From Myxococcus stipitatus (GTDB lineage Bacteria; Myxococcota; Myxococcia; Myxococcales; Myxococcaceae), in contig NZ_JAKCFI010000001.1 in the NCBI RefSeq assembly GCF_021412625.1, positions 744,001-808,000 on the forward strand: DNA of 64,000 nucleotides. Reading direction: 5' to 3'. Below the pieces are notes generated by a model. It had not been told where the DNA came from, did not search any database, and saw nothing but the letters and a program-made list of their open reading frames with translations. Made by a program: the position numbers and the translations under genes. Shown piece by piece: positions 7,823 through 16,007 of this stretch. Numbering within the stretch: position 1 is the stretch's first letter; each line of letters starts with the position of its first letter.

Positions 7823-9388
7823 TCAGCGGCGGCGCACGAGCCAGCTGCGGCCGGACTGGGCCACCACCGCGAACTCCGACTGGAGTCTCGCGCCGAACAC
7901 CTGGGCCGGGTGCGCGCCCCGCACCACGAAGGTGTCGTACCAGGCGCCCTGCGTCTGGAAGTCCAGCTCCTGCGGTCGCCACTCGGAGGGGAAGGTGGGC
8001 GGCGTCTGGCCGCGGTAGCGCAGCGGCGAGTGGGGCGTGGACGCGAAGGTGAAGTTGGGCACGCCCCCGCGCTCGCGGGCCAGCACCGCCGCGGTGTGGA
8101 TGAAGACGGGGAAGCGCACCACCCGCGAGCCCGGGTCGTAGACCAGGCCCATGACGCGGGCGCGCGGGGGCGTGGCGGCCACCAGCCCCCGCCACTCGGA
8201 CGCCTCGCGCGAGAAGTCGCGGAAGCCCCGGGACAGCGTGACGGCCAGCACCAGCGCGCACGCCGCGGCCGCCCACGCCAACGGCCTGCGCAGCGCGGGC
8301 ACCGTCGCGGGCGCGGTGGCCACCAGCAGCGCGGCGGCGAGATGCGCGTAGCGCGTGTTGAGGTAGTAGACGTAGCCGCGGATGTCGAAGGGCAGCAGGA
8401 AGTAGAGCGCGAGCGCGAGCGCGCCCAGGCCGACGAGCCGGACCGCGCCCACCCGGCCCACGCCCTGGGCCTTCCCCGGCCGCGCCAACCCCGCCGCCCA
8501 CGCGGCGAGCGCCACCGCGCCCACGCCGTACAGGGCCCAGCGGTCCGAGCCGTCCCGCAGGGTGTTGGCCAGCACGTCGAGGAGCTCCGCGCGGTTCTGC
8601 GCGAAGCTCTTCCAGGCCAGGTTCTGGGGGGAGAACGTCGGGCCCCACGCCTTCCACGGCGCGCCGGGCTGGATGTCGGGGGGCTCGCCGAAGCGCAGCA
8701 CCACCCAGCCCAGGAACAGCGCCACCCCGGGCACGACGCCCGCCAGCGCCCAGCCCCGGGGCCGCAGCCGCTCGGCCCAGCCCTTCGCCGTGGCGTCCTC
8801 CGGCACCACCGTGGTGACCAGCAGCCACGGCAGCCCGAACGCGAGGAAGCCGAAGGCCTGCACGTGGAAGAGGAGCACCGCGACCAGGCAGGCGGCCAGC
8901 GCGGCCGCCCACGCGCGACGGCGCGGGACGTCCTCGAGGGCGCGCACGAAGAAGCCGCAGCACGCGAGCGTCAGCGGCAGCGCGGCGCAGTAGTTGACGA
9001 AGCCCCAGCCGAAGCTGTCGCCGTACGCGAAGGGGATAGCCAGCAGCGACGGCCACGTCGGACGCCGGAGCGAGCGCAGCAGGAAGCCGAGCGACAGCGG
9101 CAGGCCGACGACGTACGCGGTGAGGAAGACGCGGTTGGCGACCTCGAGCGGCAGCAGCCAGTTGAGCGCGCTGACCAGGTAGTAGTAGCCCAGGTACGGC
9201 GTCAGCGCGTGACGGGCCGCGAACAGCTCCGGGTATACCGTGGTGGGGTCGTCCAGCCGGTGCAGCACGGAGATGAGGTACAGGTGCTGCGGCAGGTCCA
9301 CCATGGGCAGCCAGGCCGAGACCCACAGGGGGAGCGCGCCCAACACCAGGGCGGCGACGTACACGAGGCGGTCGTTGTCGTTCGTCAC
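7823..9388 (-). CDS. Polytopic membrane protein (glycosyltransferase-39/GT-C-like topology)
   Basis: 521 residues from GTG 9388 (VTNDNDRLVYVAALVLG), the start that places the first membrane helix at the N-terminus. About ten hydrophobic segments span residues 8-415, including LVYVAALVLGALPLWV, VFLTAYVVGLPLSLGFLL and AAALAACLVAVLLFHVQAF. A short soluble tail of ~100 residues follows. The early loop WLPMVDLPQHLYLISVLHRLDD has the acidic/His character of first extracytoplasmic loops in GT-C lipid-linked sugar transferases, but no full signature is seen. It is divergent from the Cys-rich small protein gene at 9567. Function unproven; membrane location is secure. Confidence 0.8.
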   Translation of the reverse strand: MTNDNDRLVYVAALVLGALPLWVSAWLPMVDLPQHLYLISVLHRLDDPTTVYPELFAARHALTPYLGYYYLVSALNWLLPLEVANRVFLTAYVVGLPLSLGFLLRSLRRPTWPSLLAIPFAYGDSFGWGFVNYCAALPLTLACCGFFVRALEDVPRRRAWAAALAACLVAVLLFHVQAFGFLAFGLPWLLVTTVVPEDATAKGWAERLRPRGWALAGVVPGVALFLGWVVLRFGEPPDIQPGAPWKAWGPTFSPQNLAWKSFAQNRAELLDVLANTLRDGSDRWALYGVGAVALAAWAAGLARPGKAQGVGRVGAVRLVGLGALALALYFLLPFDIRGYVYYLNTRYAHLAAALLVATAPATVPALRRPLAWAAAACALVLAVTLSRGFRDFSREASEWRGLVAATPPRARVMGLVYDPGSRVVRFPVFIHTAAVLARERGGVPNFTFASTPHSPLRYRGQTPPTFPSEWRPQELDFQTQGAWYDTFVVRGAHPAQVFGARLQSEFAVVAQSGRSWLVRRR

Positions 9389-9566
9389 GGAGGGGCCGGA
9401 CTGTACGCGCCGCCCCCCTGGCCCGCGAGCAACCACGCGCCGCCACGACGCCGTGTGTCGCGGGTAGGTAAAGGTGTGGCGGTCGACCTTGGCAGTGGGA
9501 AGGGGCTGCGGTATAGGCGCGTTGGAAGGTGGCCGCCGTGGTGGCGGCCCCGACAGGAGAGCGGAC

Positions 9567-9956
9567 ATGACACGCAACGCGACGAGGGTGGTGGTGGGAC
9601 TGCTCGTGGGCGGACTGTGGGTGTTCGCGCCTGGGACGGCGCGGGCGTGCGAGGCCCACGCCCAGGCGGCGCGAGAGGCCGGTGAGGCGAAGCCCCAGAC
9701 GGCTTCCCCGGCGCCGGACGCGAAGGCGGTGACGCCGGACCCGGACGTGCCGGAGCGTCCGCTGGAGTCGCTCGATTCGCTCATCGCCGGCAAGTGTCAG
9801 TGCGGCAGCAAGGCGGACTGCACGTGCAAGAAGGGCTCGTGCGAGTGCTCCAAGTGCAAGCCGAAGCGCCAGGTGATGGACGCGCTGCGAGGCCGGCCCG
9901 CGGAGCTGAAGCTCGACGAGGCCCGCTACGACGCCTCCGCCGGCATCTTCATCTAG
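9567..9956 (+). CDS. Small exported Cys-rich, metallothionein-like protein
   Basis: 129 residues; ATG 9567 is preceded by a good ribosome site (aggagag, 5 nt spacing). An N-terminal signal peptide (RVVVGLLVGGLWVFAPGTARA) is followed by an Ala/Pro-rich spacer and then a cluster of seven cysteines at residues 77-97 in the pattern CxC-x5-CxC-x4-CxC-x2-C, with Lys and Ser between. This CxC/CxxC spacing is that of metallothioneins and other soft-metal binders. The ~32-residue C-terminal tail (VMDALRGRPAELKLDEARYDASAGIFI) is not Cys-rich. Export of a metallothionein-like domain is unusual. The 3' end overlaps the convergent methyltransferase gene by 8 bp. The metal-binding role is inferred from Cys spacing only. 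Confidence 0.8.
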   Translation: MTRNATRVVVGLLVGGLWVFAPGTARACEAHAQAAREAGEAKPQTASPAPDAKAVTPDPDVPERPLESLDSLIAGKCQCGSKADCTCKKGSCECSKCKPKRQVMDALRGRPAELKLDEARYDASAGIFI

Positions 9957-10761
9957 GCGACCGGGCCGACCCCTTCTCCGCCTTCACCACGAAGAGGGGC
10001 GACAGCGCGACGCGCTCGAAGCGCACCAGCCCCGCGGCGGCCGCCTCCGAGCGCAGCGCGTCCTCCGCGCGAGGGTGCAGGCCCATCCGCCGGTGCAGCA
10101 GTCCGGACGCCAGGCCCGGGGGCGCGTACGTGCTCGCCACCCAGCGTCCGCCGGGGCGCAGCACGCGCGCCACCTCGAGCAGCAGCCGGCCCAGGTCCTC
10201 GACGAAGGGCAGCGTGTCCGCCATCAGCACGGCGCCCAGCGACGCGTCCTGGAAGGGCAGGTAGGGCGCGTCCGCCCGCAGGAAGTCCACCGCGGCGCCA
10301 GCCTCGCGCGCCTGGGCGACGCCCTCCTCCAGCATGGCGCGGGAGACATCCATGCCGACCACCGGCGGGAAGTCCGGCTCGCGCGCCAGCCGCCGCGCGA
10401 CGAGCCCCGTGCCACAGCCCACGTCGAGCACGGGGCCCTCCGGGTGTCCCAGGAGGCTGCGGTAGAGCAGGTGCTCGCTGTCCCCATCCAGCGCGCGGCG
10501 CGTGAGGGCGCGCTGGAGGGCGGGGCGGACATAGCGCTCGTACGAGCGCGCCACCCAGCGGTTCTCCAGGCCGCGCTGCACCGCGCCCGCCGAGGGCGGC
10601 GTCAGCACCAGGTCCGCCACGCCCTCGGCCACCGGGTGGCTGGCGCGGCACTCCGGGCAGCGCAGCGGACCGAAGAGGACGACGGGCGCGGGGGACTCGG
10701 GCTGGAGCGGACCCCGACGGCACCGGGGACACCGCAGAATCTGGACGAGCGCGTGCCGCAT
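9949..10761 (-). CDS. Class I SAM-dependent methyltransferase with N-terminal zinc ribbon
   Basis: 270 residues. The N-terminus MRHALVQILRCPRC...LRCPEC holds two CxxC knuckles in the style of Trm112-like zinc ribbons, followed by SHPVAEGVADLVL. The Rossmann core has motif I VLDVGCGTGLVARRL, then GMDVSRAMLEEG and FLRADAPYLPFQDASLGAVLMADTLPFVED, and motif III-like VARVLRPGGRWVASTY. This resembles UbiE/Methyltransf_11 enzymes acting on small molecules or lipids. It is cytosolic and the substrate is unknown. It lies 72 bp downstream of the zinc-ribbon gene at 10834 and may belong to the nadA transcription unit. Its 3' end runs 8 bp into the convergent Cys-rich gene. Confidence 0.9.
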   Translation of the reverse strand: MRHALVQILRCPRCRRGPLQPESPAPVVLFGPLRCPECRASHPVAEGVADLVLTPPSAGAVQRGLENRWVARSYERYVRPALQRALTRRALDGDSEHLLYRSLLGHPEGPVLDVGCGTGLVARRLAREPDFPPVVGMDVSRAMLEEGVAQAREAGAAVDFLRADAPYLPFQDASLGAVLMADTLPFVEDLGRLLLEVARVLRPGGRWVASTYAPPGLASGLLHRRMGLHPRAEDALRSEAAAAGLVRFERVALSPLFVVKAEKGSARSPR

Positions 10762-10833
10762 GGGACGGCCGAGGCTACCGTCCCGGGGCGAGCGGGAGAA
10801 CCGCTTTGTGCTCGGACGGGCGCGAGCCGGCGC

Positions 10834-11445
10834 TCAGGCCGTCGGCGTCTCGCGCTGCGCGCGGCGGTCCTCGGCCACGAGCACGGGCCAGCCGCGCGCC
10901 ATGGCCTCGCGGAAGAAGGCCGCCAGCGCCTTGCGGCTGTGGTTCACCGCGCCCTGGAACGGGTCGATGAGGGCCTCTTCGCCCAGGCTGCGCGTGGCGT
11001 TGAGCTCCACCGGCGTGCCACAGCGCTCGCAGCGGATGGAGACCTGCCGCACCAGCGCCACCGGCACCGCGTAACGCGCCCCGCAGTCGCCGCACTTCCA
11101 CACCAGCGCGCGCTCACCCGCCTCGCGCCGGGCCAGCCCCTCCAACTCGTCCGACAGGCGCAGCAGCGCCGGCAGGTCCTGCGGGGGCTGCGCGAAGACG
11201 GCGGACGGCCCCAGCCCCGCCTCCGGCGCGCCGAGCGTCGGAGGACGGTCTCCATGCAGCAGGGCGCGCAGGCGATCCCGCGCGCGCACGTCGCGGAACT
11301 CCGCGCCCGCCAGGGCGCGCTCCACGGCCTCGGGGACCGGAGGCAGCTCCGGCTCGAGGCGCTCATCGGTCGGCAGCGACTGGGGATGGTCCACCAGACG
11401 GTGCGCGGGCACTGCGAGAAATCGGAAGGCCACGGATGTCTCCAT
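10834..11445 (-). CDS. Zinc-ribbon hypothetical protein
   Basis: 203 residues from ATG 11445 (METSVAFRFLAVPAHRLVDHPQSLP); a longer frame exists but its N-terminus overlaps the intergenic spacer and looks unnatural. The central region carries a rubredoxin-like zinc knuckle pair, CGDCGARY and CERCG about 26 residues apart, followed by PVELNATRSLGEEALIDPFQG and a C-terminal helix FFREAMARGWPVLVAEDRR. No enzyme family is recognised. It lies 66 bp downstream of nadA on the same strand, which suggests co-transcription, but a link to NAD synthesis is not shown. Confidence 0.72.
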   Translation of the reverse strand: METSVAFRFLAVPAHRLVDHPQSLPTDERLEPELPPVPEAVERALAGAEFRDVRARDRLRALLHGDRPPTLGAPEAGLGPSAVFAQPPQDLPALLRLSDELEGLARREAGERALVWKCGDCGARYAVPVALVRQVSIRCERCGTPVELNATRSLGEEALIDPFQGAVNHSRKALAAFFREAMARGWPVLVAEDRRAQRETPTA

Positions 11446-11511
11446 TGCACCCTGGCCCGCCCGGCGCAAGACGCGAGTTGGCAATTGTCCGCTGCGGCGA
11501 CAGATTCCGCT

Positions 11512-12444
11512 CTACCTGGACCACTCCAGCATCCGCTGCAACGGCGCCCGGGCCGCCTCCCGCAGGTCCTCCGGCATCGTCAGCTCCGGGGTCCGGTCCT
11601 TCATGCAGCGCCAGAGCTTCTCCAGCGTGTTGAGCCGCATGTACGGGCACTCGTTGCACGCGCACCCGTTGTCCGGCGGCGCGGGGATGAACGTCTTGGC
11701 TGGCGCGCCCTTCTTCATCTGGTGGAGGATGCCCGCCTCCGTCACCACGATGAACTTCTCCTTCGGACTCTTGAGGACGTAGTCGAGCAGCCCCTTCGTC
11801 GAACCGATGAAGTCCGCGTGTCGCAGCACCGCCTGCTCGCACTCCGGATGCGCCACCACCTCCGCGTCCGGGTGCTCCACCTTCAGCTCCACCAGCTTCT
11901 TCTCGCTGAAGATTTCATGGACGATGCAGCTGCCCGGCCACAGCACCATGTCACGGCCGGTCTGCTTCATGACGTGCCGGCCCAGGTGCTGGTCCGGCGC
12001 GAAGAGGATGGGCCGGTCCTTGGGGGCCTGGTTGACGATCTTCACCGCGTTGGAGGACGTGCAGATGACGTCGCTCATCGCCTTCACCGCCGCGGAGCTG
12101 TTCACGTAGCTCACCACGAAGGCGCCCGGGTGCTTCTCCTTGAAGACCTTGAACGCGGCCGGCGGACACCGGTCCGACAACGAACATCCCGCCTTCAGGT
12201 CCGGCAGCAGCACCTGCCTCGTGGGATTCAGGATTTTCGCTGTTTCGGCCATGAAGTGGACGCCACAGAAGACGATGACGTCCGCCTGGGTGCGCTCGGC
12301 CGCCTGCGCGAGCGCGAGGCTGTCCCCGACGAAGTCCGCCACGTCCTGGACCTCACTCTCCTGGTAGTAGTGGGCCAGTATCACGGCCTTCATGGAGCGC
12401 TTGAGCTCCTGGATTTCCCGCGCGTAATCCACCTCGGTTGCCAC
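11512..12444 (-). CDS. nadA: Quinolinate synthase
   Basis: 310 residues. NadA condenses iminoaspartate with dihydroxyacetone phosphate to quinolinate, the second step of de novo NAD synthesis, using a [4Fe-4S] cluster. Visible family features: [40 protein letters not shown] with the first cluster Cys, [34 protein letters not shown] with the second Cys, [11 protein letters not shown], and the C-terminal [10 protein letters not shown] with the third. The start is set to the GTG at 12444 because a perfect aaggagg lies 5 nt before it; an upstream TTG would place that Shine-Dalgarno inside the gene. nadB and nadC are not in the window. Confidence 0.97.
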   Translation of the reverse strand: MATEVDYAREIQELKRSMKAVILAHYYQESEVQDVADFVGDSLALAQAAERTQADVIVFCGVHFMAETAKILNPTRQVLLPDLKAGCSLSDRCPPAAFKVFKEKHPGAFVVSYVNSSAAVKAMSDVICTSSNAVKIVNQAPKDRPILFAPDQHLGRHVMKQTGRDMVLWPGSCIVHEIFSEKKLVELKVEHPDAEVVAHPECEQAVLRHADFIGSTKGLLDYVLKSPKEKFIVVTEAGILHQMKKGAPAKTFIPAPPDNGCACNECPYMRLNTLEKLWRCMKDRTPELTMPEDLREAARAPLQRMLEWSR

Positions 12445-12813
12445 AGCGCCTCCTTGGGTAGCGGACAATTAACCCGGTCCCGGGGGCGGGGCCACACCCG
12501 TGCTCACCGGCCGGGCGGATGGATGCCTGACACTGGCGTTCCCTGGGTCTGCCCTGCCACCGTGACGGGTGCGGTCGCGGAGGGATGCAGGGATGGCGTC
12601 ACGTGACGGCCGAGTGTGGGTAGAATGCGCGCAATCCCCCGGGTCGGGCCGGGAGGAGGCAGTCGCCTTGCTGTCACGCTTGGACAAGCCACACATTCGG
12701 GGTCGTGAAGACGTGATCGGCTGGTGGAAGAGGCGATGCCAGAGCCGGAACCGCGGGTATACGGACTGTCGGCCCCCCTTCCACATGAACGCCTTTCCCG
12801 TCGAGGAGAGAGC
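12445..12813. other. 369-bp divergent intergenic region, nadA to PilZ operon
   Basis: No convincing gene is present: an open frame at 12569-12817 would encode an Arg-rich 82-mer with no domain and no ribosome site. The region must hold the start signals for nadA (leftward) and for the PilZ/methyltransferase/kinase operon (rightward), the latter's ribosome site gaggagag lying just before 12814. I could not assign a -35/-10 pair with confidence. Confidence 0.6.
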
Positions 12814-15228
12814 ATGAGTGTCCCCACTCAGGACGTCCTGATTGTTCATCCGAACGAGGGCCGCCGCGCGGCGCTGGCGGAGGTGCTGGGAGTCCACCGG
12901 GTCGTCGCGGTGGAGTCGCAGGTGGAGGCCACGCGGCGGATGGAGGTCTCGGCGCCCACGCTCATCATTGCACCACCGGACAATGCGCGGCGCTTCTTGA
13001 GACATGTCGACAGAGCTGCCCCGGAGGCCGTGCGCGTGTTCGTCTGTGCCCAGTCGGACCGCCAGGGCCTGGAGGAGCTGGTGGAGACGGCCGCGGAGGG
13101 GCACGTCTTCAGCACGCTCGACGACAGCCTCACCGTGTCGGAGCTGGGGCGGCGCCTGACGAGCCTGTTGCAGCATCGCTCCTCGGCGCGCGTGGCGCCC
13201 AGCACCTCGCTGACCGTGCGCTTCCGGCTCGACGGGGTGACGTACACCGGCAGCTGCCTGGACGTGGGCAACTTCGGCGCCGCGCTGCGCGTCCCGCTCG
13301 GCGCCTCGCTCAACGCCTTCATCCAGGGCACGGCCCTGGAGTCGCTCACCATGGAGCGCGACGGCAGGACGGTGCTGCACGTGCCGCGCGCCTTCGTCCG
13401 CCACGCGCAGCAGGTCCACGCCAGCACGCAGCCCTACCTGCGGCTGGGAATCACCTGGGGCGAGGCGATGGACGAACTCACCCAGCCGCCCTCCATCCGC
13501 ATGCGCGACCCCGTCATCGTCCTGGCCGCGCTGCGCAAGGCGGTCCGTCGGGACGCCGCCATCTGGTTGCATTTCCTCGACACGCCGTCCTCCCACTTCC
13601 GGCTGGACGCGCCGGTGGTGGAGCTCATGGATGGGCGCGCCGTGCTGCGGGGCCTCAACGACGGCACGTTCCCGGCGGAGGTGGGGGACGTGCTGCAGCT
13701 GTCCTTCGAGGTCGGCGGGCAGAGCTACACGGGGGCCACCAGCGTGCTGTCGCGGGGCGAGCACGACGTGATGCTCAGCGTCCCGCGCACCTTCAGCCTC
13801 AAGAATCGCCGCGGCCTGCAGCGCTTCCGCCTGGGGCCCGAGCACCGCTTCCTCGTCATCTTCAATGCCCCCATCAACGGCGAGCGCATCACCCGCTCCG
13901 TGCTCGACCTGAGCGGGCGCGGCTTCGCCTTCCCCTTCGATGCCTCCTGCGAGGTGTTGCCCGCCGGCTCGCAGCTGGAGGCGTCCCTGCTGCTGCCGGA
14001 CGGCTCGGAGGTGCCGGTGCGCGCGGAGGTCCGCTCGGTCGACGCCGTCACCACCGACAGCCGGTTCGACCGGCGGCTCAGGCCCTACCGCTGCGGCGTG
14101 CGCCTGCTCGACGTCCCCAGCGCCGTGCGCGACGCCATCCAGGACGCCTTCATGGCCTCGCGCTGCGCGGCCGCGGACGACGGGGGCTCGCGGCCCTTCC
14201 CCACCATCTGGCGGATGATGGAGGAGTCTCACTACGGCTTCCACCCGGACTACGCCTTCGGCCGCGAACCGGAGTACATGCGCGACCTGGAGCACACGCA
14301 CGACCGGCTGGCCCGGGCCAAGGACCTGGGCCGCTCCATCGTCTATTCGGACGAGGGGGAGATGATGGGCCACGTGAGCGGGCTGCGGATGCACTCGCGT
14401 TCGTGGCTGGTGCAGCACCTGGCCGTGCGCCCCGGCTACCACCGCCACGAGCAGATCGCCAACGAGCTGACCGCGCTCACGGTGGAGATGGGCGAGGCCA
14501 TCGAGGACGTGGAGTTCCTGCGCTACATGTGGCGCGCGGACAACCGGTGGCCGAACCGGCTGGGCACGTGGCTGGCGCGGGTCATGGAGAGCCGCGGCTT
14601 CAGCCTGTTGAGGACGTTCCACTACCTGCGGCTGCCGCTGGAGGGCACCCGTCCCATGCCGGAGGAGGGGCTGCCTGCGGTGCGGGAGGCCCGCCCGGAG
14701 GACCGGGAGTGGCTGGAGTCGCACCTGCGCTCGCGGGGGCAGGTGGTGCGGGTGCTCGCCGAGGACCTCCAGGCGGACGACGAGGCGCGGCGCACGCTCA
14801 AGGCGCGCTTCGAGGCGGCGGGGCTGTACCGGGACCGGCGGCTGTTCGTGGTGGATGGGGAGCACGGCCCGTTGGCGATGGCGCTGGTCGAGGAGGCCTC
14901 GCCGGGCCTGAGCCTCATCGAGGTCACCAACGCCTTCTGGCTGGAGTGCGCCGACCGCGCGCATCCCCAGGCCGGGGCCGCGCTGCGCGCGCTGGTGCGC
15001 CATGGCATCGAGCACGCCCGCGCCCGGGGGCGACCGTCCGCGGTGGCCCTGGCGGAGCCGCCGGACGTGGCGCTCGTCGCGGAGGCTGGATTCAAGGACC
15101 AGGGGCGCTTCTGCGAGTGGATCTTCCATCGCTCCATGGTCCGCCGATGGACGGACCTGTGGCGCTCGCTCTTCGAGCGCCTCAGCCGCCCCCGGCGCGC
15201 CCGCGTCGAGGAATCTGCATGTACTTGA
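12814..15228 (+). CDS. PilZ-domain c-di-GMP receptor fused to GNAT-like acyltransferase region
   Basis: 804 residues; ATG 12814 follows gaggagag. N-terminus (1-110): receiver-like fold (VLIVHPNEGRRAALAEVLG, TLIIAPPDNARRF) lacking a clear acidic pocket. Residues ~130-220: a PilZ-like barrel with DVGNFGAAL but no RxxxR. Residues ~230-450: a YcgR-like module plus a canonical PilZ domain, with RGLQR (333-337) and DLSGRG (365-370), the two c-di-GMP contacts. Residues ~470-800: two GNAT-like halves (HLAVRPGYHRHEQIANELTA; AEAGFKDQGRF near the end). It is the first gene of an operon, overlapping the methyltransferase gene by 10 bp. The PilZ call is strong; the acyltransferase call is a fold impression without a confirmed acetyl-CoA motif. 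Confidence 0.85.
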   Translation: MSVPTQDVLIVHPNEGRRAALAEVLGVHRVVAVESQVEATRRMEVSAPTLIIAPPDNARRFLRHVDRAAPEAVRVFVCAQSDRQGLEELVETAAEGHVFSTLDDSLTVSELGRRLTSLLQHRSSARVAPSTSLTVRFRLDGVTYTGSCLDVGNFGAALRVPLGASLNAFIQGTALESLTMERDGRTVLHVPRAFVRHAQQVHASTQPYLRLGITWGEAMDELTQPPSIRMRDPVIVLAALRKAVRRDAAIWLHFLDTPSSHFRLDAPVVELMDGRAVLRGLNDGTFPAEVGDVLQLSFEVGGQSYTGATSVLSRGEHDVMLSVPRTFSLKNRRGLQRFRLGPEHRFLVIFNAPINGERITRSVLDLSGRGFAFPFDASCEVLPAGSQLEASLLLPDGSEVPVRAEVRSVDAVTTDSRFDRRLRPYRCGVRLLDVPSAVRDAIQDAFMASRCAAADDGGSRPFPTIWRMMEESHYGFHPDYAFGREPEYMRDLEHTHDRLARAKDLGRSIVYSDEGEMMGHVSGLRMHSRSWLVQHLAVRPGYHRHEQIANELTALTVEMGEAIEDVEFLRYMWRADNRWPNRLGTWLARVMESRGFSLLRTFHYLRLPLEGTRPMPEEGLPAVREARPEDREWLESHLRSRGQVVRVLAEDLQADDEARRTLKARFEAAGLYRDRRLFVVDGEHGPLAMALVEEASPGLSLIEVTNAFWLECADRAHPQAGAALRALVRHGIEHARARGRPSAVALAEPPDVALVAEAGFKDQGRFCEWIFHRSMVRRWTDLWRSLFERLSRPRRARVEESACT

Positions 15229-16007
15229 TGGAGTCGACGGAGGAGGGGCGGAGGCTGCTCGCACAGGAAGGAGCCTCCGGGTATGTCCGGTCCGTGCTCG
15301 TGGCGACCGGGCTCCAGCCAGGGGCGCGGGCGCTCGACGCGGGCTGTGGACCCGGAGGCATCTCGGAGACGATGGCGGAGCTGGTGGGCCCCGCTGGCGC
15401 CGTCGTCGGCCTGGACCTCAACGAGGAGCGCCTGCGCGAGGCCCGGGCTCGCAACGCGCACCGCCCCTGGGTCCGTTTCGCCCAGGCGGATGTCCGCCGC
15501 ACGGGGTTGCCGGACGCGTCCGTGGACTACGTCTGGAGCCAGTACGTCTTCGAGTACCTGCCGGACCGCCCCGTCGCGCTCGCGGAGCTGATGCGGGTCA
15601 CCCGGCCCGGGGGCAGGGTGGTCGTCTCGGACATCGACGGCCTGGGTTTCCAGAACTGGCCATTCCCGGAACACCTGAGGGTAGGGACCCAACGCATCGT
15701 CGATGCCCTGGCCACGCGGGGGTTCGACCTGCACGTGGGGCGCAAGCTATTCTCCGAATTCCGCAGTGCGGGGCTCCAGGACGTCCGCGTCCACCTGCTC
15801 CCGTACTATCTGGTCGCGGGGGCGGCGGATGAACGCTTGATGAAGGACTGGGAGATTCGCTTCGCCGCGCTCGAACCCGTGGCCGCGCCGGCCTTCGGGG
15901 GGCATGCGCCGTACCAGGAACACTGCCGCGAGTTCCTGCGCATGCTGGCCGACCCGGATGGATTCAAATACGCCGTGACGCTGGTGACGGAAGGAACCCG
16001 GCCTTGA
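15219..16007 (+). CDS. SAM-dependent methyltransferase of the PilZ operon
   Basis: 262 residues. ATG 15219 is favoured over ATG 15228 because gaggaa lies 5 nt before it; it overlaps the PilZ gene by 10 bp. Motif I is ALDAGCGPGGISETMAEL, followed by VVGLDLNEERLREAR, VRFAQADVRRTGLPDASVDYVW, and LAELMRVTRPGGRVVVSDIDG. The C-terminal part (EFRSAGLQDVRVHLLPYYLV, APYQEHCREFLRML) resembles Methyltransf_11/25 enzymes that act on small molecules or lipids. It is cytosolic and sandwiched by translational overlaps between a c-di-GMP receptor and a sensor kinase, so its product or substrate may be part of the same signalling route; that link is inference. Confidence 0.9.
   Translation: MYLMESTEEGRRLLAQEGASGYVRSVLVATGLQPGARALDAGCGPGGISETMAELVGPAGAVVGLDLNEERLREARARNAHRPWVRFAQADVRRTGLPDASVDYVWSQYVFEYLPDRPVALAELMRVTRPGGRVVVSDIDGLGFQNWPFPEHLRVGTQRIVDALATRGFDLHVGRKLFSEFRSAGLQDVRVHLLPYYLVAGAADERLMKDWEIRFAALEPVAAPAFGGHAPYQEHCREFLRMLADPDGFKYAVTLVTEGTRP

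Noticed and set aside
12569..12817. 82-codon frame in the nadA/PilZ spacer
   Set aside because: No ribosome site, Arg-rich composition, no domain, and it overlaps the ribosome site of the PilZ gene.
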